NCBI GenBank assembly: GCA_024639005.1
Contig: JAHEJD010000003.1
Span: forward strand, 31,541 to 95,540
From: Chromatiaceae bacterium
GTDB taxonomy: Bacteria; Pseudomonadota; Gammaproteobacteria; Chromatiales; Chromatiaceae
Length of the DNA stretch: 64,000 bases
Direction: 5' to 3'
The notes under the pieces were generated by a model. That model worked only from the letters and a program-made list of their open reading frames with translations, ran no database searches and was not told the origin of the DNA. A program made the position numbers and the translations under genes. Positions 27,623 through 35,888 of this stretch are shown here, piece after piece; position 1 is the stretch's first letter; each line of letters begins with the position of its first letter.

Positions 27623-27829
27623 ATGATCACGCAGTTCGACATGACCACAGGCGACGTGATGGAAAACGATCACGAACAGCCGACGCGACATCCCCAAGAG
27701 GCTGAGCAACGCGCCGCGTTGCGTCTAATGACCGTGGCCGAAGCGACCGAGATTGAGGGCGTCCGCACAACGCTGTCGCCTGACAGCGCCACGCGGCGGT
27801 TTGCTCATTGGCTTGCCAGGCCGGCCTGA
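27623..27829 (+). CDS. possible small protein
   Basis: 68 residues, hydrophilic (starts MITQFDMTTGDVMENDHEQP). The ATG follows a clear GGGAGG ribosome binding site seven bases upstream. No domain is recognised, and it lies between the aldo-keto reductase and the convergent Rieske gene. Coding status rests on the ribosome binding site alone. Confidence 0.4.
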   Translation: MITQFDMTTGDVMENDHEQPTRHPQEAEQRAALRLMTVAEATEIEGVRTTLSPDSATRRFAHWLARPA

Positions 27830-27860
27830 ACTATTAGCCGAATAGGATCGCCACGCCTCA

Positions 27861-28241
27861 CTACCCCTCTGCAGGTAACCGGTACCCTGGCTGCAGCCGC
27901 ACGCGAATACGGCTATCCACGACCTCCAGGGCCAAGGGCTCCAAAGACTGGCCCACGCAGGGGCCGCGCAAACAGTACCCGTCCTCGGGGCGAAACAGAG
28001 CGCCGTGGATCGCACACTGTATGAAGCTGTTGTCGAGATCGAGAAATTGATTGGGCAGCCATTCGAGCGGCGCGCCAGTATGTGGGCAGCGATTGCGATA
28101 GGCCGCCAAGATCCCGCCTTTGCGGACTACGAACAGGCGCTGTGGCGGCTGCGCGCCCAGCATCAACTCAAAGCCACGCGACCCCGGGTCGGCGATATCA
28201 TCAAGGTCACAGAGTTCGTAGCATGACGCAGTGGTGCTCAC
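27861..28241 (-). CDS. Rieske 2Fe-2S domain protein
   Basis: 126 residues. The cluster ligands are complete: CPHTGAPLEW (Cys-x-His) and CAIHGALFRPEDGYC (Cys-x2-His), with a downstream GPCVGQSLEPLALEV block as in stand-alone Rieske ferredoxins and NirD-like proteins. No signal peptide, so it is cytoplasmic. It starts at a GTG whose bases overlap the TGA of the preceding large coiled-coil gene, so the two are translationally coupled. It is a one-electron carrier or a sensor; its partner enzyme is not evident. Confidence 0.88.
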   Translation of the reverse strand: MSTTASCYELCDLDDIADPGSRGFELMLGAQPPQRLFVVRKGGILAAYRNRCPHTGAPLEWLPNQFLDLDNSFIQCAIHGALFRPEDGYCLRGPCVGQSLEPLALEVVDSRIRVRLQPGYRLPAEG

Positions 28242-31200
28242 TGACCGAGCTGTTTCAGCTGATTCAACAGAACATTGAGCAGATCCTCGTTGCCCATCAC
28301 GATGGCGATTGCCCCCAGCAGCAGCACCAGCAATGCGGCACCGGCCAGTCCCGCCAGCCAGCGACGGGGCTTGGCCACATTGGCCATTCCAATCGGCCGA
28401 CTGCTCGGCCGCAGACGCTCGTCGCGCAAGTCCGTAACCTCCGCGTCTTCCTGCACGCGGATCAACGCCTGCTGCAGTTGATCGCGGGCCTTTTCTGCCT
28501 CACCTCGGCTCGCCAATGCCTCGTCGGCCTCGGTCTGCGCCTTCTCGAGTTCACGACGCATCTCGTCGAGCTGGCGATTCACATCCTCCAGACCGTCTTC
28601 GAGCATATGCTGCGCCTGCTCGGCCCCGGTGAGTTCCCGCTGGCGCTCACCGAGTGACGACTCCAGGGTCTCGATGCGCTGCCGCATCACCTCGTAGGAT
28701 ATCGCCTCACGACCATCGGCCTGCTGCAGCCGGCGTTGCTGCGTCTCCGCGGCTGCGAGCTGTTCTCGCATCTGGGCCACATCGCCGATCGCCCGATCCC
28801 GCACCATCTCGAGTTCTGCCCGCAGCGCGATGAGTTCCGATGCATTGTCGTCGGGTTGACCCGAACGGGCCTGGCCGGCACCTTCGGCGATAACGCCCCT
28901 CAACTCTTCGACTTCACTGTCGCGCATCGCAACATCCGCCAGCAGCGCGTCCCGCTGTTCGCGCAGCGCCTGCTCGTCGCCCTTGTCACTGGCTGCGAGT
29001 TGCAGAGTCTCACGCTCCGCACTCGCCGCTTTCAATGCTTCGCTAAGTTCGGCCTGCTCCGCGCGCGCGGTTGCCAGCGCATGCTCACGTTCCTCAAGCC
29101 GCTGCTTGATTTCCAGCAACTCTGCGCGCAGCCCCTCCATGGCCTGTTCGCCACCCGACGCCTGTTCACCAAGCTGCGACTGCAGGGAGTCGTTTTCTGC
29201 GCGCAATTGCTCCAGTGCTGTTTCCATCCTTTCCGCGACCTGCTGTGCCTGTTGGTCAGCGGCAAAGAACGTCTGTTCCGAGCTGGCACGGACTTCCTCG
29301 GCCTCGGCAATGGCGGCGTCCAGGCGCCGCTGTAGATCCTCGACCTGCCGCTGCGCCTGGTCCCGTCCGGCATCGGCAGTCGCCAGTGCCGCCTGTTGAT
29401 CACCCGCCTGTTGGCTCGCGTCCTGCAAGCCAGCTTCCAGTTCACCGATCCGCGCGTTGGCCTGCTGCAGCGCCTCCAACCGGTCCTCGCCGGCAGCGGT
29501 GAGGCGCGACTCCAGGCCCGCATTGGCCTCCCGCAGTTGCACCAGTTCCCTGGCCGATTCCTCGGCCCCACGCTCGGCCTCCTCCAGCGCACGCTGTTGC
29601 GCCGCGAGCTGCCCTGCTGCGCCCTGCTGCGCTTCGTTCAGCAGGCCTTCAAGCTCGGCGATCCGCGCCTGCGTCTGTTCCGCTGTCTCACGTGAGGCCT
29701 GGCGCGCATCGTCGAACTCGGTCTGCAACGCAGTGTGGTCACTGCGTAGACTATCCGCCGCCGCATGGGCGGCGATCAAATCCTGCTCGGCCTTGACCTG
29801 CAGGGCCGACAGCTCTTCACGTGCCTTATCCAGTTCAGCCTGCAGCTGGCCGCTAGACTCGGCAGACTGTTCCTTGATCTGCGCGAGTGCGCGACTGGAG
29901 GCCTCCGCCGCCTCCCGCAGTTGTTCCTGCAATGCGTCGCGTTGTTCGGTCAACTGCGTCATATCGGCACGCAGCTGCTCAGCGTTCTGTCTGGCCTCTT
30001 CCTCCTGGCGGGCGAGCTGCTGTTGAAGCTCGACTACCTCTGTCTGACCGGTCTGGAGCTGATCGAGCCGGTCGGCCAGCAGCGTGCCTCTGGCGGCCTC
30101 GGCGTCGGCCTGCGCGGCCATCTTCTTCTGATAGTCCTCGAGATCCTGCCGCGCCTCTTCCAAATCCAGCTGCAACGCCGTCATCTCTTCTTTGAGTTCG
30201 CCGCGTTCACGCGCGTTTTGCTCGCGCTCCTCTTCGCGGTGCCCCAGCACCTCGTTGAGTCGTTCGGCCAACTCTTCGAGGCTGCTGTTGGCCGACTCGG
30301 CGCGCTCGCGCTCACCGATGAGTTCACGCTCGGCCTTGGCCAGCCTTGCCTGCAGCTGTTTGTCCAGACCCTCGATCTCCAGCATGCGATCACGCAGCGA
30401 GGCGCGCTCGCTCTCGACTTCATCGAGATTGCTGGTCAGCTTTTCCATCTCGGCGTAGGCCTGCTGCTGCGCAGCCAGGGCCTCACGCTTTTGCGCCTCC
30501 GTTTCAAGCAGTTTGCGGCGCGCCTGGTCCACTGCATGCCGAACGTGCTCGAGATGCTGCTGGCGTTCTGCTGCGGCACTCTCCTGATCGCGTTGGACCA
30601 GGTGCAGGCGCTCCTCGAGCTCCTTGGCCCTGCGCTCTGCCTCGCGCACCTGCTCCTGTACGATCGCAGCGTCGGCAGGCTCCATGGCAGCTTGTTCTTG
30701 CGCGGGTTCCTGCTGCGCGACAGCGGCGCTGCTGTTGCCCTTGAGCACCGAGACATCGAACCCACGCTCGGCCAGCAGGAAAGCGCCGGCCATTGCCCGG
30801 CCCCCGCTGTTGCTGTACAGCACGTAATGCCGATCCGGCGCCAGGCTCGAGGTCTGATAACGCAGCGACTCGAACGGCAGATTGATCGCGCCGGGCCGAT
30901 GCGATTCATCGAATTCGTCGCTGCTGCGCAGATCCAGCCAGACCGCGCCCTGCGCCACTTTTTTCTCCGCCGCCTTCGAATTGAGCCGCTCGAGCAGCGG
31001 GTCCTGGATCAGGTCGAGGAAATCGGCCTTGCTCAGACGCAGGACTTCACCATCCTGCAGCATACTGACCGTCGAGTTGCGTGGGGTATCCGACAGCAGG
31101 GCCTCTTCACCGAAGGCATCGCCGGGACCCAGAGTGGCGAGCTCGACGGGCCCCTTGCCGTCCCCAGCATCGCGCCTCACGACCGCGCGTCCGCTGGTCA

Positions 31201-31774
31201 GCATGTAATAGAAGTCACCGGAGTCTCCCTGGCACACCAGATCGCTGCCCTTCTCGACTTCAACCTGCTCGACACTCATCATGACCCGCTGCAGATTGGA
31301 GGCGGGCACCTGCAGCAGCACCGGCGACTGCAGCAGCATGCTCATCCAGTCATCTTCGGTGGCGGCGTCGAAATCCTTGACCTGGTAGTCGACCGTCTCG
31401 CTGCGTGCCAGCAGATCGTTCAAGCGGCGACTGTCGATACGCGCAATGCGCACAGGTGATTTGGCACGCGCGGAATAGCTCCTCGGGATCTGATGGGCTA
31501 GCGGAAAACGTGCCGTATCACTCCCCGCCTCAATCGTCTCCACCGCCTTACGACCGTTAAGCAGAGCGACGTTCCCTTTCAGCAGGTAGATATGTTCATG
31601 GTCGGTATCCCCCTGTTCGAAAAGCATTTTTCCCTTGCCTAAAGACTCGAATCGGACCTCGTCGAGGAGTTCGCCAAGAGCCTCTTCCGGCAGGGTATGC
31701 AGCGGCACCAAGGCGCGCAGGCGCGCCGTTCCCTCATCGCGCGGATTGTCTGTCGTACGAGTGGCTGTATCCAT
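28238..31774 (-). CDS. dual cyclic-nucleotide/pseudo-rhodanese/coiled-coil membrane protein
   Basis: 1178 residues from the ATG at 31774 (an alternative ATG at 31795 adds seven). Residues about 20-130 form a first, divergent cyclic-nucleotide-binding fold; about 148-265 a second with a recognisable phosphate-binding cassette (PGDAFGEEALLSDTPRNSTV, keeping the Glu and Arg). Residues about 275-350 are a rhodanese domain (WLDLRSSDEFDESHRPGAIN), but the active-site loop reads YSNSGGRA: Ser321 stands where the catalytic Cys should be. Residues about 360-1110 are an uninterrupted Glu/Gln/Ala/Arg-rich coiled coil. A single helix near the C-terminus (WLAGLAGAALLVLLLGAIAIVMG) anchors it. It is coupled by a 4-base overlap to the Rieske gene. 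Inference: a filamentous or membrane-tethered sensor; real function unknown. Confidence 0.85.
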   Translation of the reverse strand: MDTATRTTDNPRDEGTARLRALVPLHTLPEEALGELLDEVRFESLGKGKMLFEQGDTDHEHIYLLKGNVALLNGRKAVETIEAGSDTARFPLAHQIPRSYSARAKSPVRIARIDSRRLNDLLARSETVDYQVKDFDAATEDDWMSMLLQSPVLLQVPASNLQRVMMSVEQVEVEKGSDLVCQGDSGDFYYMLTSGRAVVRRDAGDGKGPVELATLGPGDAFGEEALLSDTPRNSTVSMLQDGEVLRLSKADFLDLIQDPLLERLNSKAAEKKVAQGAVWLDLRSSDEFDESHRPGAINLPFESLRYQTSSLAPDRHYVLYSNSGGRAMAGAFLLAERGFDVSVLKGNSSAAVAQQEPAQEQAAMEPADAAIVQEQVREAERRAKELEERLHLVQRDQESAAAERQQHLEHVRHAVDQARRKLLETEAQKREALAAQQQAYAEMEKLTSNLDEVESERASLRDRMLEIEGLDKQLQARLAKAERELIGERERAESANSSLEELAERLNEVLGHREEEREQNARERGELKEEMTALQLDLEEARQDLEDYQKKMAAQADAEAARGTLLADRLDQLQTGQTEVVELQQQLARQEEEARQNAEQLRADMTQLTEQRDALQEQLREAAEASSRALAQIKEQSAESSGQLQAELDKAREELSALQVKAEQDLIAAHAAADSLRSDHTALQTEFDDARQASRETAEQTQARIAELEGLLNEAQQGAAGQLAAQQRALEEAERGAEESARELVQLREANAGLESRLTAAGEDRLEALQQANARIGELEAGLQDASQQAGDQQAALATADAGRDQAQRQVEDLQRRLDAAIAEAEEVRASSEQTFFAADQQAQQVAERMETALEQLRAENDSLQSQLGEQASGGEQAMEGLRAELLEIKQRLEEREHALATARAEQAELSEALKAASAERETLQLAASDKGDEQALREQRDALLADVAMRDSEVEELRGVIAEGAGQARSGQPDDNASELIALRAELEMVRDRAIGDVAQMREQLAAAETQQRRLQQADGREAISYEVMRQRIETLESSLGERQRELTGAEQAQHMLEDGLEDVNRQLDEMRRELEKAQTEADEALASRGEAEKARDQLQQALIRVQEDAEVTDLRDERLRPSSRPIGMANVAKPRRWLAGLAGAALLVLLLGAIAIVMGNEDLLNVLLNQLKQLGQ

Positions 31775-32251
31775 TAGAAAATGCTGACCCCCCATGGCGC
31801 CGGTGGATCCCGGTGCGCTTCACTGCTTATCGGCCCCTGGCATAGCCTTCTTGAACGTTTCCACTGCAAGTCGATGTCCCGTGATGCGAAAAGTGGCGCT
31901 AGATCAAAATCGGTGTCTCAGGGACGGCATGCACGGCGGCCTCAGACCGCCTGGCAACATCGAGTGCTTTGGCGCACAGAGGCAACCCATCAGGGCGCGC
32001 AATTGCCTTTCGTCCGCAGCGCCGCCGTATGACAACCGCACGCGTCTGGCAATCATGCGGCAGTAGAAGCCGGTGACGGATCGTGCAGCGACTCCGAGGG
32101 TCCGCCTTCTGTTCTCTCGTGGGATCATCAGCCTAGTTGGAGGATCCAATTTTTCGATTGAGGGCGTAAAATACGGCATTTCCATGTACTGAAGCCCTTT
32201 CTTCTATGCTATGTTTTGCGCGGTTTCCCACCAAGTGAGCAGGAGTCAACT
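31775..32251. other. intergenic stretch, upstream region of HU gene
   Basis: About 480 bases between divergent genes. Short overlapping open frames lack ribosome binding sites and family features. The last 120 bases become AT-rich (around 32150-32215) and likely hold the HU promoter, but I cannot assign -35/-10 boxes with confidence. Confidence 0.5.
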
Positions 32252-32638
32252 ATGGCAGTCAAGAAGAAGGCCGCGAAAAAGACCGCGGCCAAGAAAGCGG
32301 CAGTCGCCGCGCCCGCAGTGAAAGCTATTACCGCAAAGCAGACAAAAACGCAGATCGTCACCGCAATCGCGGAATCCACCGAACTCTCCAGGAAGGATGT
32401 CGCCGCGGTCTTTTCAGCGCTTGGCGGCATGATCGAGGCGCACATGAAGCGGCGCGGCTCCGGAGAGTTCACGATCCCCGATACCGGCGTCAAGGTCCGT
32501 CGCGTGAAAAAGCCGGCCAGGAAGGCACGGATGGGCCGCAACCCGGCCACCGGTGAGCCGATGAAGATTGCCGCAAAACCGGCATCGACCGTCGTCCGCG
32601 TGACTGCCCTGAAGGCACTCAAAGACACGATCGCTTGA
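32252..32638 (+). CDS. HU/IHF-family DNA-binding protein with basic N-terminal tail
   Basis: 128 residues from an ATG with ribosome binding site AGCAGGAG. The first 28 or so residues are a Lys/Ala/Val tail (AVKKKAAKKTAAKKAAVAAP) like histone H1 or the basic extensions of some bacterial HU proteins. The body is the HU fold: TKTQIVTAIAESTELSRKDV, FSALGGMIEAHMK, the DNA-arm region RMGRNPATGEPMKIAAKP with the conserved R-N-P tip, and TVVRVTALKALKD. It would bend and coat DNA; the tail probably adds non-specific DNA contact. Confidence 0.9.
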   Translation: MAVKKKAAKKTAAKKAAVAAPAVKAITAKQTKTQIVTAIAESTELSRKDVAAVFSALGGMIEAHMKRRGSGEFTIPDTGVKVRRVKKPARKARMGRNPATGEPMKIAAKPASTVVRVTALKALKDTIA

Positions 32639-32665
32639 CGTCCGACGCGCTCGCCAGGCCAATCG

Positions 32666-32694
32666 AAAAAGCGCCGCTGCCGCGGCGCTTTTTC
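32666..32694. terminator. bidirectional terminator between HU and aspartic protease genes
   Basis: AAAAAGCGCCG ... CGGCGCTTTTT forms an 11-bp stem with a six-base loop, flanked by A-run on one side and T-run on the other, so it can stop transcripts from both converging genes. Confidence 0.85.
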
Positions 32695-32698
32695 TTTT

Positions 32699-33232
32699 TC
32701 ACTGCGGCTGGCGGAGGATCAACTGATCATCGCGCTGTGTGAATTCCAGCTGCTTGAGAAAACTCATCCCCAGCAGCACCGGGCTGCCGGCAGGCATCGA
32801 GGGCACAATCGAGGCGCGCACCTCTTGCAGATGGATGCTGCCCAGCCCCACCTGATCGAGCACAGTCTGCCAAACCGCAACCGGGCCGTTGGCGGTCTGA
32901 CTGATGCCGCCGTTGCGTCGGTCCAGCGCCAATCGCTCCGCCAGGGCCTCGGGCACCGCCACGTCCGTCGCGCCGGTATCGAGCAGGAAGGTCACGCGCC
33001 TTCCATTGATCAGGCCATCGGCCACATAGTGCCCTTGTACATTGCGCTGAAGCACGACCTCCTCGGACCCGTCACTGCCGGTCTGGACCAGCGGCGTTGC
33101 GTTGGGGTTGAGACGTGATTCAAGGACATCCTGGAACACCAGCGTCAGCAGCACGAGCCCGGCGATCCACGCCATAAGCAGCATGGCGCGGCCGGTGCGC
33201 TGAACTCCAGGCTGATCTGGCTGTTGTGACAT
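32699..33232 (-). CDS. membrane-anchored retropepsin-like aspartic protease (TIGR02281)
   Basis: 177 residues. One N-terminal transmembrane helix (AMLLMAWIAGLVLLTLVF) and a single retropepsin-like domain with the active-site motif FLLDTGATDVAVPE and the partner block LLGMSFLKQLEF, as in TIGR02281 clan AA proteases. Such proteins work as dimers, with one DTG per chain. The domain is on the periplasmic side if the helix is a signal anchor. Divergent from the DsbA-like gene. Confidence 0.88.
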   Translation of the reverse strand: MSQQPDQPGVQRTGRAMLLMAWIAGLVLLTLVFQDVLESRLNPNATPLVQTGSDGSEEVVLQRNVQGHYVADGLINGRRVTFLLDTGATDVAVPEALAERLALDRRNGGISQTANGPVAVWQTVLDQVGLGSIHLQEVRASIVPSMPAGSPVLLGMSFLKQLEFTQRDDQLILRQPQ

Positions 33233-33318
33233 CGACTTGTTACCTTATGAAATCCAACAGTTCTTTTGGAGCGGGTCTTGTCCACGAAGTTCAGGCCGAT
33301 CGATTCTCGGGTGAACGC

Positions 33319-33948
33319 ATGACGACAGGTCGCCAGCTAATCTATATCCACGACCCCATGTGCAGCTGGTGTTGGGGATTCCGACGCACCTTCGAGCAAC
33401 TGTGCGCGAACCTACCCCAGCACGTGTCAGTCACGCGGCTGCTCGGTGGGCTCGCCCCCGACAGCGACCAGCCGATGCCGGCCGATATGCAGATGCGACT
33501 GCAGCAGACCTGGCGTCGTATCCAGCAGCGCATTCCGGGCACGCGGTTCAATTTCGACTTCTGGCAGGTTTGCGATCCGCGGCGCAGTACCTGGCCGGCG
33601 TGCCGCGCAGTGATCGCCGCACGCGAATTCGATAGGGCACTCGAGACGGCGATGATCACCGCTATTCAACGTGCGTATTATCTGGAGGCCAGGAACCCAT
33701 CGGATAGCAATACCTTGGTTTCGCTTGCCGAGCATCTGGGCATCGGCGGCATGGCTTTCGCTCGGCGCCTCGACGCGCCGGAGACTCAGGCGACACTCGC
33801 CGATGAAATCGCGCGGGCGCGCGGTATGGGCGCCGACAGCTTCCCCAGCCTGCGTGTGCAGATGGGGGATAGCCTGTGGCCGGTGCCGCTGGACTATACC
33901 GACGCGGGCGTGATGCTGGCGACCATACAGGCCCTTAGCGACACCTAG
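33319..33948 (+). CDS. DsbA-family thiol oxidoreductase, cytoplasmic
   Basis: 209 residues from the ATG at 33319; upstream ATGs would run into the divergent protease gene. The thioredoxin-fold active site is CSWC in IYIHDPMCSWCWGFR, typical of DsbA-family proteins without a signal peptide (FrnE-like). The helical insert (residues about 55-145) and the cis-proline region DSFPSLRV follow. It may reduce or isomerise disulfides, or bind glutathione conjugates. The stop TAG at 33946-33948 lies inside the end of the inverted-repeat element that begins at 33945, so the element may have trimmed the original C-terminus. Confidence 0.82.
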   Translation: MTTGRQLIYIHDPMCSWCWGFRRTFEQLCANLPQHVSVTRLLGGLAPDSDQPMPADMQMRLQQTWRRIQQRIPGTRFNFDFWQVCDPRRSTWPACRAVIAAREFDRALETAMITAIQRAYYLEARNPSDSNTLVSLAEHLGIGGMAFARRLDAPETQATLADEIARARGMGADSFPSLRVQMGDSLWPVPLDYTDAGVMLATIQALSDT

Positions 33949-34212
33949 TGGGCCAAGTGGAAAGTTCTGTAACGCTCAGCCGCGCCACAAGCATTGTGGG
34001 CAAGGCGCAGTCCGCAGGGAATGGCAGGCCCTTTCCAAGGACTGCAACACAGCCCACGATGCTTGTGGCGCGGCCCTTAGGGAGCCGCTGAGCGAGCGCG
34101 ACTCGGTGTTGCGTTTCTTGCCAAGGGAGGGGCCATTGCCTGCGAAACGCGCCTTGATTCGCACTCGCACAGTGGCTCTGAGTGTTACAGAACTTTCCAC
34201 TTGGCCCACTAG
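33945..34212. mobile_element. 268-bp inverted-repeat element, family B (MITE-like)
   Basis: Terminal inverted repeats of 35 bases match at 34 positions (left end CTAGTGGGCCAAGTGGAAAG; right end its complement). A second internal pair (about 33979-34001 and 34053-34075) is 22/23 inverted. No open frame with features. The ends carry CTAG, as in family A, but the sequence is unrelated to family A. It lies between the DsbA-like gene and mlaC and could fold into a long hairpin in RNA. Confidence 0.8.
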
Positions 34213-34235
34213 CAGCCTGATCGACCCGCCAATGC

Positions 34236-34260
34236 GAAAAACCGGGCTGGGCCCGGTTTC
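34236..34260 (-). terminator. terminator after mlaC
   Basis: On the minus strand AACCGGGC, loop CCA, GCCCGGTT then TTT. It lies just past the mlaC stop codon and abuts the family B element. Confidence 0.75.
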
Positions 34261-34265
34261 TCTGT

Positions 34266-34955
34266 TCAACGCAGCTGGGAAGGACCATAGCCCGGAGGAG
34301 GCATGCCCCGCTGGTACATGGGCATGGGTGGAGCCATCGGCCGCATACGACGCATCTGGCGTTGTTGCATGTCACGCATCAGCTGGCGGCGGTAATGCAC
34401 AATGGCGCTCTGTCCATTGGCTGCGACATCGTACACGCGCCACTGCTCGCTCTGCCGATACAGACGGAAGTCGAGACGTGCCGGATAGGTGCCGGGGTTG
34501 AGGATCGCGACGGATACCAGCGCGGTACGGCCATCGTTGCCGGCACGCGGCGGCAGGAAACGCACCTGCTGGTCATCATAGCCTTCCAGTTTTTGCGCCA
34601 TCTTGGTCAGGAATGTGCGCTTGATATCCTCGGCCATTGCCTGACGTCGCGGTTCATCGAGGTTCTCAAAGAGCCGACCGCCGGCCGACCTTGCCATATA
34701 ATCGAAATCGAAGTAGGGCGCGATCTCGCTATTTAGAAAGGCGGCCAGCGCCTCGGCCGAGGGTCTCGCGTCAGCATTCAGAAAAGCCAGCAGCCTGTCG
34801 ACGCCGGCGCGCAGCACCAGTGCAGGATTTCTTGGCGGTGCGACCGCCAGAGGCCCACGCACACCCGTTACGGGTGTCGATTCATACTGCGGTACGGCCT
34901 GCGCGCCGCCCATCACTAACAGAGCACCCACCAGCAGCCATTGAGCTGATTTCAT
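34266..34955 (-). CDS. mlaC: MlaC/Ttg2D-family phospholipid-binding periplasmic protein
   Basis: 229 residues from the ATG at 34955, chosen because GGGGAGGACAACA directly precedes it. A signal peptide (MKSAQWLLVGALLVMGGAQA) and the MlaC fold follow: FLNSEIAPYFDFDYMARSAGGRLF, the helix of RQAMAEDIKRTFLTKMAQKL and the strand block YPARLDFRLYRQSEQWRVYDV with NGQSAIVHYR. MlaC shuttles phospholipids between outer and inner membrane. The C-terminus adds an unusual Met/Pro/Gln/Arg tail of about 35 residues. No mlaFED or mlaB gene is adjacent, so it is a solitary paralog. Confidence 0.82.
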   Translation of the reverse strand: MKSAQWLLVGALLVMGGAQAVPQYESTPVTGVRGPLAVAPPRNPALVLRAGVDRLLAFLNADARPSAEALAAFLNSEIAPYFDFDYMARSAGGRLFENLDEPRRQAMAEDIKRTFLTKMAQKLEGYDDQQVRFLPPRAGNDGRTALVSVAILNPGTYPARLDFRLYRQSEQWRVYDVAANGQSAIVHYRRQLMRDMQQRQMRRMRPMAPPMPMYQRGMPPPGYGPSQLR

Positions 34956-34996
34956 TGTTGTCCTCCCCAGTTGAATTTTCATCGGAAGCTTCCCTG

Positions 34997-35014
34997 TAGC
35001 CTGAAGATCTCACC
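34997..35014 (+). repeat. solitary family A element end
   Basis: TAGCCTGAAGATCTCACC matches the left terminal repeat of the family A element at 17 of 18 positions allowing one change, but no matching right end or internal sequence follows. It lies 30-40 bases upstream of mlaC. Confidence 0.5.
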
Positions 35015-35085
35015 AGCGGCGGGGCCGCTGCAATCGTGGCAGAGATTGCCAAGCCGCGCCGCTGATTGCAATGCGGAGACCCCAC

Positions 35086-35811
35086 TCAGGTGGTGATCTC
35101 GCGATAGATGTCGGAGACCTTGAGCGGGAGCTTGGCGACATCATCCAACACGGTGTAGTTGGCGGCGCCGTACATGTGTGGCAGATAATCCTGCCCCTCG
35201 CGATCGATAGTGATGCAGTAGGCGTGAATACCTTCACGACGCGCCTCGAGGAGCGCTTGGCGGGTATCTTCGATGCCGTACTCGCCGCGATACTCCAGAT
35301 CGTAGTCGTCGGGTTTGCCGTCGGACAGGGTGACCAGCAGTTTGGTACGCGCCTCGATCTCCTTTAGCTTATGCGCCAGATGGCGGATCGGCGCGCCCAT
35401 GCGCGTGTAATCCTTCGGCTCGATGCCACACACCCGGCCGATTACCAGGTCGTCCCAGGGATCATCGAAACCCTTCACGCGGAACGCCTCGCAGCGCTTG
35501 CGGGTCCAGCCGGAGAACCCATAGATGGCATAGCGATCACCCAGGGTATTCAACGCCTCGGCCAGCAAGATCAGTGCCTCCCGCTCTGCCTCGAGCAGCG
35601 CCTCTTTGGCCCGGTTGGCGAATTGAAACGCCAGTTCGGTGTTGGTGGCGGCGGCGCGGCGCGTCCACTCGAGGACGAAGTCCTGGCGATCACGTGGCAT
35701 CCCGGCCAGTACCGCCGCCAGCTGGTCGGTGCGGATGAACGTAAATTCGGCCTCGAGGTAGTCATTGAGACGCGAGACGATGGTGGTGGCGTCGAGGGGC
35801 TGTCGGCTCAC
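35086..35811 (-). CDS. internally deleted NorD/CbbO-type VWA protein
   Basis: 241 residues, far below the 600-780 of the NorD/CbbO family. The first 68 or so residues (LNDYLEAEFTFIRTDQLAAVLAG, WTRRAAATNTELAFQFANRA) look like the start of a CbbO-like protein. The rest is only the C-terminal half of a VWA domain: LGDRYAIYGFSGWTRKRCEA, IEPKDYTRMGAPIRHLAHKL and TLSDGKPDDYDLEYRGEYG. The intervening several hundred residues, including the first VWA strand with the metal-ion DxSxS site, are missing, yet the frame stays open. Such proteins pair with a MoxR-type ATPase (CbbQ/NorQ) to activate Rubisco or nitric oxide reductase; no such partner is nearby. Probably a relic, or a small protein with a changed role. 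Confidence 0.7.
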   Translation of the reverse strand: MSRQPLDATTIVSRLNDYLEAEFTFIRTDQLAAVLAGMPRDRQDFVLEWTRRAAATNTELAFQFANRAKEALLEAEREALILLAEALNTLGDRYAIYGFSGWTRKRCEAFRVKGFDDPWDDLVIGRVCGIEPKDYTRMGAPIRHLAHKLKEIEARTKLLVTLSDGKPDDYDLEYRGEYGIEDTRQALLEARREGIHAYCITIDREGQDYLPHMYGAANYTVLDDVAKLPLKVSDIYREITT

Positions 35812-35888
35812 GGGCAGTGGCGGTCTGTGGCCCGCCGGAAGCGCGAACGTCCGCGAACGCTATCAACAACTCAGCGTGAGCACGACCT

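Noticed and set aside
29765-31459. A 564-codon open frame antisense to the coiled-coil gene
   Set aside because: Its translation is Leu/Gly-rich with no domain; it arises because heptad codons for Glu, Gln and Leu read open on the other strand. The minus-strand protein has clear domains.
31781-32066. Two overlapping short frames upstream of HU
   Set aside because: No ribosome binding site, overlapping each other in different frames, no family resemblance.
33226-33318. A longer N-terminus for the DsbA-like protein
   Set aside because: It would overlap the divergent protease gene and carries no signal peptide or family resemblance; the ATG at 33319 fits the fold.
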